From: an uncultured Bacillota bacterium
GTDB taxonomy: Bacteria; Bacillota; Sulfobacillia; UBA995; UBA9673
Direction: 5' to 3'
Length of the DNA stretch: 13,694 nucleotides
NCBI GenBank assembly: GCA_937863905.1
Contig: CALMHV010000235.1
Location: forward strand, 1-13,694
The notes beneath the pieces were generated by a model. It saw only the letters and a program-made list of their open reading frames with translations, did no database searches and was not told the origin of the DNA. This document shows positions 6,794 through 12,603 of the stretch, one piece after another. The number at the start of each line of letters is the position of its first letter. Positions within the stretch are counted from its first letter, which is position 1. The position numbers were made by a program, and so were the translations under genes.

Positions 6794-8070
6794 TGCGCGG
6801 CCCCGTGGATGCGCCCAGGATTCTCAGCGTCGGGGAGCTGACTTCGCACCTAAAGCGGCTCCTCGACGGTGATTCGCTCCTGGCCGACGTCTGGGTGCGG
6901 GGCGAGATATCGAACTTCCACCACCACACCTCCTCGGGCCACATGTACTTCACCCTCAAGGACGCGGCGGCCAAGGAGGCCGTCTCCCAGATAAGGACGG
7001 TCATGTTCCGGGGGGCCAACCAGAGACTGGGCGGATGGGTGCCCAAAGACGGCGACCGGGTCGTCGCCAACGGGAACGTGACCGTCTACGACCGGGACGG
7101 CCAGTACCAGTTCTACGTCCGGGAGATGCAGCCCGACGGGGTCGGCGCCCTCTATCTCGCCTTTGAGCAGCTCAAGCGGAAACTCGCGGAGGAGGGCCTC
7201 TTCGACCAGGCCGTCAAACGCGATCTACCCCTCCTGCCGCGGCGCGTCGGAGTTGTCACCTCGCCGGGCGGGGCCGCCCTGCGGGACATCGTCACCGTGG
7301 CCCGCCGGCGGTTCCCGAACGTCCACATCGTCATCTCGCCCGTCCAGGTCCAGGGTCTCGGCGCGGCCGAGGACATCATCCGCGGGCTCCAGCTTCTGGA
7401 TGCCCGGGACGACATCGACGTCATCATCCTGGCCCGGGGCGGCGGCGCGGTCGAGGAACTCTGGGCCTTCAACGACGAGACCCTGGCGCGCGTCATCCGC
7501 TCCACGCGCCACGCCGTGGTCACGGGCGTGGGCCACGAAACCGACGTGACCATCGCCGACCTCGTCGCCGACAAGCGAGCGGCGACGCCGTCGAACGCCG
7601 CCGAGATGGCTGTGCCGGACAAGGCCGAACTGGCCCGGAGGACGGGCATCCTGGCGGGGCGCCTGGAACGCGCTTGCCGGTCGGGCCTCGACCGGAAGCG
7701 CCGGGAGGCCGAGAACCTGAGCGGCTCGACGGTCCTGGCCCATCCCGGGCGCGGCATCCTGGACGGAAGGAGACAAGGCGTGGACCAACTCGCGGTCCGG
7801 CTCGAGGGCCGGTTCCGCGGGCTGGTGCGCCAGGCCGGACTTCACTTCCAGGGGCTGGCCGGACGGCTGGAGGCTCTGAGCCCTCTGGCCATTTTGGGGC
7901 GCGGGTACGCGCTGTGCCTCAGGCCCGACGGCTCGCTGATCCGGACCGTCACAGCGGTGGCGGCGGGCGATTCCGTCGAGGTGCGGGTCAGAGACGGCCT
8001 CATCGACTGCGAAGTGGTCGGCGCAAGGCCGGACGATGGTCCTGTCGTCAGAACGGGAAGGGGAGAATAG
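6793..8070 (+). CDS. xseA: Exodeoxyribonuclease VII large subunit
   Basis: This is the catalytic subunit of the single-strand-specific exonuclease ExoVII. From GTG 6793 the protein is 425 aa: an OB-fold nucleic-acid-binding domain (about 9-110, ILSVGELTSHLKRLL and WVRGEISNFHHHTSSGHMYF), then the catalytic domain with RVGVVTSPGGAALRDIV (151-167), ARGGGAVEELWAFND (214-228) and GVGHETDVTIADLVADKRAA (245-264), and an Arg-rich coiled-coil region leading to a C-terminal GRGYALC segment. GTG 6793 overlaps the folD stop (TAGTG). GTG 6805 is an alternative four codons in. Neither has a real Shine-Dalgarno site, so re-initiation from folD translation is likely. An upstream extension of the open frame into folD is only a shadow. 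Confidence 0.95.
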   Translation: MRGPVDAPRILSVGELTSHLKRLLDGDSLLADVWVRGEISNFHHHTSSGHMYFTLKDAAAKEAVSQIRTVMFRGANQRLGGWVPKDGDRVVANGNVTVYDRDGQYQFYVREMQPDGVGALYLAFEQLKRKLAEEGLFDQAVKRDLPLLPRRVGVVTSPGGAALRDIVTVARRRFPNVHIVISPVQVQGLGAAEDIIRGLQLLDARDDIDVIILARGGGAVEELWAFNDETLARVIRSTRHAVVTGVGHETDVTIADLVADKRAATPSNAAEMAVPDKAELARRTGILAGRLERACRSGLDRKRREAENLSGSTVLAHPGRGILDGRRQGVDQLAVRLEGRFRGLVRQAGLHFQGLAGRLEALSPLAILGRGYALCLRPDGSLIRTVTAVAAGDSVEVRVRDGLIDCEVVGARPDDGPVVRTGRGE

Positions 8071-8072
8071 CC

Positions 8073-8324
8073 ATGGCCAAGGGCAAGTCGGCGGAACCGT
8101 CCTTCGAGGAAGCCCTGCGCCGGCTGGAAACGATAGTGTCCGAGCTTGAGCGGGGTGAACAGCCGCTGGAGAAGGCCTTGGCCCTCTTCGAGGAGGGCGT
8201 GGGCCTGTCGCGCGTCCTGACGGGCAAGCTCGAGGAGGCCCAGGCCAGGATAGACCGGCTGGTCGCGGCGGGCGACGGAGGCACGGAGCTGGCGCCGTTC
8301 GAGGGTGAGCCGGGCGAGAAGTGA
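8073..8324 (+). CDS. xseB: Exodeoxyribonuclease VII small subunit
   Basis: XseB is the 83-aa helical partner that wraps the XseA coiled coil in ExoVII. The sequence from SFEEALRRLETIVSELERGE through PLEKALALFEEGVGLSRVL to KLEEAQARID is the complete two-helix family signature, followed by a short acidic C-terminal tail (EGEPGEK). The ATG at 8073 is two bases after the xseA stop and has AAGGGGAG (8058-8065) at 7 nt. The frame is open much further upstream inside xseA, but that extension is out of register with any family member. Confidence 0.95.
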   Translation: MAKGKSAEPSFEEALRRLETIVSELERGEQPLEKALALFEEGVGLSRVLTGKLEEAQARIDRLVAAGDGGTELAPFEGEPGEK

Positions 8325-8333
8325 AGTGAAGCG

Positions 8334-8339
8334 AAGGGG
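8334..8339 (+). promoter_or_regulatory. Ribosome-binding site deciding the ispA start
   Basis: AAGGGG lies 7 nt before ATG 8347 (a second ATG follows at 8350). It favours this start over the in-frame GTG at 8305, which would overlap xseB by 20 nt and lacks its own site. Confidence 0.55.
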
Positions 8340-8346
8340 CGAGCTG

Positions 8347-9222
8347 ATGATGAACGACGCGGCGGCTGAGGCGGCCTACAAGCGGCGCGTGCGCCTGGTC
8401 AACGGCGGGCTGGATTCCATTCTCCCGCGGCCTACGGTCGAACCTTGCCGTCTTCATGAGGCCATGCGTCACGGGGTCTTCGGCGGGGGCGGGGGCAAGC
8501 GCTTGCGGCCGGTCATCCTGCTGACCGTGGCCTCCGACCTGGGCGTCGCCGAGGACCGCGCCCTGGCGGCGGCCATGGCTCTGGAACTGGTCCATGGCTA
8601 CTCGCTGGTCCACGATGACCTTCCCTGCATGGACGATGCCGCCGAACGCCGAGGGGCCGCGGCGGTGCACGCCGCGTACGGGTACGCTGAGGCCGTGCTG
8701 GCCGGAGACGCCCTGCTGACCCTGGCTTTCGAACTCCTGGGCCGCGCGGCCAACTCCGGGCTCCCGCGTCAGGGCGACCTCGTGGTCGAACTGGCCCTGG
8801 CCGCGGGGAGTCTGGGCATGGTCGGCGGTCAGCAGGCGGATCTCGACGCCAGCGGGGCCACGGCCGGGCGCCTGCCCGGCCCAGCCCATCCCATCCTCAA
8901 GCTTCACGGCCTGAAGACGGCTAAGCTATACGGGTTTGCCTTCTCCGCCCCGGGGTATCTCGCCGGGGCCAAGGCGCCGGTCATCCGGACCCTGCGGGAG
9001 GCGGGCCAGGACTTCGGTCTCGCCTTCCAGATCGCCGACGACATCCGCGACGCCGGGTCCGACACGGCCCCGAACTACGCCCAGGCGGCCGGGGCCACCC
9101 CGGCCCGTCAGGCCGGCCTCGACGCCGTCGCCCGGTGTCAGGCCGCCCTCACCGCCACCCTGGGCGAACCGGCCGAGATTCTCGCCCTTGTCCATGGCGC
9201 CAGCCGCGAGATGGGCCTTTAG
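8347..9222 (+). CDS. ispA: Polyprenyl (geranyl/farnesyl) diphosphate synthase, variant
   Basis: IspA-type trans-prenyltransferases condense isopentenyl diphosphate onto dimethylallyl/geranyl diphosphate. The product is 291 aa from ATG 8347. Both Mg-binding Asp motifs are intact: DDLPCMD (90-96) and DDIRD (231-235). GKRLRP (50-55), VGGQQADL and LKTAKL (189-194) are also recognisable. Departures from the family: five glycines precede KRLRP where the usual form is AGGKR; RRGKPT has become RRGAAA (101-106); and the segment after the second Asp motif, normally carrying a GKxxGxD..KxTYP element, is shortened and lacks those lysines (NYAQAAGATPARQAG). A working but altered enzyme or a drifting one are both possible. 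It is the last protein gene before the OLE RNA; dxs lies beyond. Confidence 0.88.
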   Translation: MMNDAAAEAAYKRRVRLVNGGLDSILPRPTVEPCRLHEAMRHGVFGGGGGKRLRPVILLTVASDLGVAEDRALAAAMALELVHGYSLVHDDLPCMDDAAERRGAAAVHAAYGYAEAVLAGDALLTLAFELLGRAANSGLPRQGDLVVELALAAGSLGMVGGQQADLDASGATAGRLPGPAHPILKLHGLKTAKLYGFAFSAPGYLAGAKAPVIRTLREAGQDFGLAFQIADDIRDAGSDTAPNYAQAAGATPARQAGLDAVARCQAALTATLGEPAEILALVHGASREMGL

Positions 9223-9258
9223 GTCTCGCCGTCGCTCCTGGTTTCAACGAATCAAGCA

Positions 9259-9267
9259 TGCTATAAT
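9259..9267 (+). promoter_or_regulatory. Extended -10 promoter of the OLE RNA
   Basis: TGCTATAAT is a perfect extended -10 (TGn plus TATAAT at 9262-9267) in an AT-rich island 37 nt after the ispA stop. The -35 region at 17-18 nt spacing (around 9238-9244) is weak, as is common for extended -10 promoters. The predicted start is near 9274, 28 nt before the terminal helix of the RNA. This suggests OLE can be transcribed independently of ispA and upstream genes, in addition to read-through. Confidence 0.65.
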
Positions 9268-9280
9268 GAAACACGTTTCA
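9267..9280. promoter_or_regulatory. Operator-like inverted repeat at the OLE start site
   Basis: TGAAAC-AC-GTTTCA is a perfect inverted repeat with 6-bp arms and a 2-bp centre, covering the predicted transcription start. A third copy of the half-site GTTTCA lies at 9241-9246, on the other side of the -10 element. The 14-bp form resembles LacI-family operators such as cre (TGWAANCGNTNWCA) but lacks the central CG. The 2-nt centre is too tight for an RNA hairpin, so a DNA-binding repressor site is more likely. Confidence 0.4.
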
Positions 9281-9890
9281 CGCAGCTTATAGACAAGAGT
9301 TGGGAGGCCAGTGGCGCAGTATCCTAGTCGGAGTCGTCGCTCATAAGGGCGGGGCTAAAAATCCGCCAAGGGCACATCGATGAAGTTCCTGGTGGCAGCC
9401 TTCGACGCCCAGTCGAGGGTTGGTGCTGGGAGTTAAGGAGCGGGGGCAGCCCGCAAAGGCATGTGGGTGCCGACCCTCGTTCCGCGGAGGCCCAAGTGCA
9501 TGGCCAGGTCTAGATGACCGGCGAGGACTTGGGGGAAGAACCTGCATTCGGATAGAGAACTGGGTGCAGCGTAGCCTGCCTTGAGCGGCGGTGGTGGACC
9601 GGACGTCTTGGGCGCGCAGAAGGCGCGCTCTGTCCCGAAACCATCGTTCGCAATAAAGGCTAAAGAGCGAACGGCGCCGTAGAGGAAAACTCCTAGGCTG
9701 CTCGACGACAAGTTGAGGCGGACCGGGGATTACAGTGTGCTCTAAGTGGCAATCCAGCCCTGTCGCGGGCGACCCGGCAGGGACCTCGTAAAGGGAAACC
9801 GCCCCGGCGGCGACGCCGCGGTGAGGTCTGGGAAAGCCTGCTGGACCTAAGACACAACGTTTACTCGGTTCGTTGCCACCGGCTCTCAGC
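9274..9890 (+). ncRNA. ole: OLE (Ornate, Large, Extremophilic) RNA
   Basis: The 699 bases between ispA and oapA hold no supported protein but a highly structured RNA whose length (about 610 nt), position between ispA and dxs, and direct linkage to oapA match OLE RNA as known from Bacillus halodurans and other extremophilic Firmicutes. The two ends pair: 9302-9306/9883-9887, 9308-9309/9881-9882 and 9311-9315/9875-9879. Internal helices seen are 9348-9352/9363-9367; 9414-9423/9470-9479 (10 bp, one G-U) enclosing 9440-9444/9450-9454; 9491-9497/9527-9533 enclosing 9507-9510/9516-9519; 9542-9549/9562-9569; 9612-9617/9623-9628; 9645-9651/9667-9673; 9783-9787/9823-9827 enclosing a GCGA-capped hairpin 9805-9818. 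OLE forms a membrane-associated complex with OapA and has been linked to cold, ethanol and magnesium stress. Exact ends are estimates: the 5' end from the promoter, the 3' end from the terminal helix. Confidence 0.92.
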
Positions 9891-9911
9891 CATTCTTCTT
9901 GCAGAGAAAGG
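9890..9911 (+). promoter_or_regulatory. Possible hairpin overlapping the oapA ribosome-binding site
   Basis: CC-A-TTCT (9890-9896) can pair with AGAA-A-GG (9905-9911), leaving an 8-nt loop and one A-A mismatch. The 3' arm includes half of the oapA Shine-Dalgarno sequence. The stem is short and AU-rich, and bases 9897-9901 could instead pair with CAAGA (9294-9298) as an outward extension of the OLE terminal helix. The two pairings would exclude each other in part, which is the shape of a switch, but this is speculative. Confidence 0.25.
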
Positions 9912-9914
9912 TGA
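9907..9914 (+). promoter_or_regulatory. Ribosome-binding site for oapA
   Basis: AAAGGTGA lies 7 nt before TTG 9922 and is the best Shine-Dalgarno match in the gap after the OLE RNA, so it fixes the unusual TTG start of oapA. Confidence 0.65.
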
Positions 9915-9921
9915 CGCGGTT

Positions 9922-10578
9922 TTGTCAGGGCCAGGCCGGAGAGGGGGAGAGTTGGTCGGTCCCCGTTCCGTCCTGGTCATCTTTGTCGCCACGTTCGCCC
10001 TCGCGACAGTCTTCTCGCTCCTTTCCGACAGAGTCCTCCGGTCCGCGACGCTCGTGGCCGGTCTCGTCCTGGTCGGCATCATCGCCGTGGGCATCGTTTT
10101 CGACATCATCGGACTGGCGACGGCCACAGCCGACCATTCCCCCCTTCACTCCATGGCCGCCAAGAAGGTTCCTGGGGCGCGGCAGGCCCTGCGCCTCGTC
10201 CGCAACGCTCCGCGAGTCGCCACCATCTGCAACGACCTGGTCGGGGATATCTGCGGCACGGTGAGCGGGGCGGCCGGGGCGGGCATCGTCCTTCACATCC
10301 TGGCGAGGCAGGTCTCGCCGAGACCGCCGGCGCTCGGAGGGTCGCTGGGGACTGACGGTGGTCTCTGGGCGGTTCTGGCGGTGGCCCTCGTCGCGGCGGT
10401 GACCGTGGGTGGGAAGGCCATCGGTAAGAACGTGGCCATCGGACGGGCCAACCGCATTGTCTTCGCGGTCGGCCGCTTCCTTTGGTGGGTCGAGCAGCGA
10501 CTGGGGCTGGTCCTCCTGAAGGATAGGCCGACCCCGCGCCGCGCCTCCAGGCGAAGGGTGACCCAAATCGATGAGTAG
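9922..10578 (+). CDS. oapA: OLE-associated protein A (OapA), DUF21-like membrane protein
   Basis: OapA is the membrane protein that binds OLE RNA and holds it at the membrane. From TTG 9922 the product is 218 aa with four hydrophobic segments (about 15-34, 42-64, 110-130 and 147-165). Between segments 2 and 3 is a conserved-looking core: ATADHSPLHSMAAKKVPGAR, ALRLVRNAPRVATICNDLVG, then DICGTVSGAAGAG. This resembles the DUF21 transmembrane domain of CNNM/CorC-type magnesium proteins, without any CBS domain. The basic C-terminal tail (PRRASRRRV) and the basic N-terminus are candidate RNA contacts. It directly follows the OLE RNA, and the dxs ATG lies 8 nt inside its 3' end, so it is co-translated with dxs. 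TTG 9952 is an alternative start, which would sit very close to its purine-rich site. Confidence 0.9.
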   Translation: MSGPGRRGGELVGPRSVLVIFVATFALATVFSLLSDRVLRSATLVAGLVLVGIIAVGIVFDIIGLATATADHSPLHSMAAKKVPGARQALRLVRNAPRVATICNDLVGDICGTVSGAAGAGIVLHILARQVSPRPPALGGSLGTDGGLWAVLAVALVAAVTVGGKAIGKNVAIGRANRIVFAVGRFLWWVEQRLGLVLLKDRPTPRRASRRRVTQIDE

Positions 10579-12601
10579 GGTCGGCGACGCCCCATCCGGC
10601 CTGGCATCAATCAAGGGCCCGGCGGACCTGAAGGTCCTGCCGGCGGCCGGCCTGCCACGCCTGGCCGAGGAGGTCCGTTCGCGAATCATCGAGACGGTCG
10701 CCCGGAACGGCGGGCACCTGGCCCCCAACCTCGGCGTGGTCGAGCTGACCATCGCCCTTCACCGGGCGTTCGACAGCCCCCGGGACCGCATCGTCTGGGA
10801 CGTCGGGCACCAGACCTACACCCACAAGATGCTCACCGGACGGCTCGACGGTTTCGCCAGCCTCCGCCGGGACGGTGGGCTGAGCGGTTTCCCCCGTCGC
10901 GCTGAGAGCCCGCACGACGTCTTCGAGACCGGACACGCCTCCACGTCGATCTCCGCCGCGCTGGGCATGGCCAAGGCCCGGGACCTTAAGGGCGAGGACT
11001 TCTACGTCGTCGCGGTCATCGGCGACGGGGCCCTCACCGGCGGCCAGGCCTTCGAGGCCCTGAACAACGCTGGGCACATGAAGACCGACCTCATCATCAT
11101 CCTCAACGACAATGAGTTTTCCTACGGTCCGACCGTGGGCGGTCTGGCCGCTTACCTGGGCCGGATGCGGACGAGCGTGGCCTACTCGCGGTTCAAGGGA
11201 GGTCTTGAGCGGGCCGTGAAGGCCGTGCCGCTCATCGGCTCGGCCCTCTTCGCCCTCGGCGGCCGCCTCAAGGGCAGCCTCAAGTACCTCGTCGTGAAGG
11301 GGATGCTCTTCGAGGAACTCGGGTTCGCTTACCTCGGGCCTATCGACGGGCACAGTTTCCCCCAGCTTGAGGACTACCTGAACCGGGCCAAGCGCATCCG
11401 GGGGCCGGTCTTCCTCCACGTTCAAACGAAGAAGGGGAAAGGGTACCCTCCCGCTGAGCGCGACCCGGACCGTTTCCACGGGACGGGCCCGTTCGACCCG
11501 GTGACCGGTTCGCCCCTGCCGCCCTCGATGAACGGGTCGAGCAACGGGGGGCCGTCGACGTCGTCGAACGGAGGACTGCCGCCCTCCCCGGCGCGCCTGA
11601 GCTACACCCAGGCCTTCGGGCAGGCGCTCCTTCGCCTGGGCGAGATGGACAACAGCATCGTGGTCATAACGGCGGCCATGGCGTCGAGCACGGGCGTCCT
11701 GCCCTTCGCCCGGCGCTTCCCGAAGCGTTGGTTCGACGTGGGGATATGTGAGCAGCATGCCGTCACCTTCGCCGCCGGCCTGGCCCGGGAAGGGTTGCGG
11801 CCGGTCGTCGCTGTCTACTCCACCTTCCTGCAGCGGGGGTACGACCAAATCCTACACGACGTCTGCCTGCAGCACCTCCCGGTGACCTTCATGCTCGACC
11901 GGGCCGGGCTCGTGGGCGCGGACGGGCCGACCCACCACGGCGTCTACGACCTGGCCTACCTAAGATCCATGCCCGGGATGACGGTGATGGCCCCGCGGGA
12001 CGAGAACGAACTCCAGCACATGCTGAAGACAGCCGTTTACCTTGGCGGCCCCGCCGCCGTCAGATACCCGCGCGGCTCGGGCCTTGGCGTCGCCCTGGAC
12101 GAGAAGCTCCACCGCTTGCCCGTCGGCGAGGCCGAGGTCCTGCGCGAGGGTGATGACGTGGCCATCCTGGCCATCGGGTCGATGGTCGGGCCGGCCAGGG
12201 AAGCAGCGGAGCGGCTCGCGGAAGGACTCCCCGCAGGCAGCGGGGGCCCTCCGGGCCGGCGCCTCGAAGCCACGGTCGTCAACGCCCGTTTCGCCGCGCC
12301 CCTGGACACGGCCCTCGTCCTGAGACTCGCCGGCAGCGTGGGGGCGCTGGTCACGGTCGAGGAACACGTGTCGAAAGGCGGGTTCGGGAGCGCCGTGGCC
12401 GAGGCGGTGGCCGACGCGGGCCTGGGGATGGCCGGTTGCCAAGCGGTCTACCTGCGCCGCCTGGCCCTTCCCGACGAGCCCGTGCCCCACGGCAAGGTTG
12501 AGGGACTCCTGGCGCGGCTGGGCCTGGACGCGCCGGCCATCGCCACGGCGGCCCGGGACCTGGTGGTCGAGAAGCTGGCCGAGGGCCGGAGGCGAGGCTA
12601 G
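10571..12601 (+). CDS. dxs: 1-deoxy-D-xylulose-5-phosphate synthase
   Basis: Dxs condenses pyruvate and glyceraldehyde 3-phosphate (thiamine diphosphate, Mg) to start the MEP isoprenoid pathway. At 676 aa it is somewhat longer than the usual 620-640. It shows DVGHQTYTHKMLTGR (77-91), ETGHASTSISAALGMAKA (119-136), the ThDP motif GDGALTGGQAFEALNNAG (151-168) continuing to LNDNE (178-182), GMLFEELGFAYLGPIDGH (244-261), the pyrimidine-domain glutamate Glu394 in DVGICEQHAVTFAAG, and DRAGLVGADGPTHHG (443-457). Oddities: Phe183 where NDNxMS normally has Met, a roughly 27-residue Pro/Gly/Ser/Asn-rich linker (314-340) between the first and second domains, and a 28-residue N-terminal extension. The ATG overlaps the end of oapA, with GAAGGGTGA upstream. 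Confidence 0.96.
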   Translation: MSRVGDAPSGLASIKGPADLKVLPAAGLPRLAEEVRSRIIETVARNGGHLAPNLGVVELTIALHRAFDSPRDRIVWDVGHQTYTHKMLTGRLDGFASLRRDGGLSGFPRRAESPHDVFETGHASTSISAALGMAKARDLKGEDFYVVAVIGDGALTGGQAFEALNNAGHMKTDLIIILNDNEFSYGPTVGGLAAYLGRMRTSVAYSRFKGGLERAVKAVPLIGSALFALGGRLKGSLKYLVVKGMLFEELGFAYLGPIDGHSFPQLEDYLNRAKRIRGPVFLHVQTKKGKGYPPAERDPDRFHGTGPFDPVTGSPLPPSMNGSSNGGPSTSSNGGLPPSPARLSYTQAFGQALLRLGEMDNSIVVITAAMASSTGVLPFARRFPKRWFDVGICEQHAVTFAAGLAREGLRPVVAVYSTFLQRGYDQILHDVCLQHLPVTFMLDRAGLVGADGPTHHGVYDLAYLRSMPGMTVMAPRDENELQHMLKTAVYLGGPAAVRYPRGSGLGVALDEKLHRLPVGEAEVLREGDDVAILAIGSMVGPAREAAERLAEGLPAGSGGPPGRRLEATVVNARFAAPLDTALVLRLAGSVGALVTVEEHVSKGGFGSAVAEAVADAGLGMAGCQAVYLRRLALPDEPVPHGKVEGLLARLGLDAPAIATAARDLVVEKLAEGRRRG

Positions 12602-12603
12602 AG

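Noticed and set aside
7674..8072. N-terminal extension of xseB into xseA
   Set aside because: The extension has no family match; XseB is complete from ATG 8073.
7225..8907. 560-codon minus-strand open frame across xseA, xseB and ispA
   Set aside because: A GC-bias shadow with Pro/Arg/Gly-rich low-complexity translation; all three plus-strand genes are clear homologues.
9408..9430. Local hairpin CCCAG (9408-9412) with CTGGG (9426-9430) in OLE
   Set aside because: It conflicts with the much stronger 10-bp helix 9414-9423/9470-9479; kept only as a possible alternative or pseudoknot.
9341..9711. Minus-strand open frames of 68 and 92 codons within the OLE RNA region
   Set aside because: No family resemblance or convincing start signals; the region is explained by paired RNA structure.
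9856..9874. Hairpin AACG/CGTT as an intrinsic terminator after OLE
   Set aside because: A four-pair stem without a following U-tract; it fits better as part of the OLE 3' domain beside the terminal helix.
9274..9890. RNase P RNA, tmRNA or a group I/II intron as an explanation for the structured gap
   Set aside because: The hallmark core sequences of these RNAs that I would expect are not visible, and the ispA/oapA/dxs linkage points specifically to OLE.
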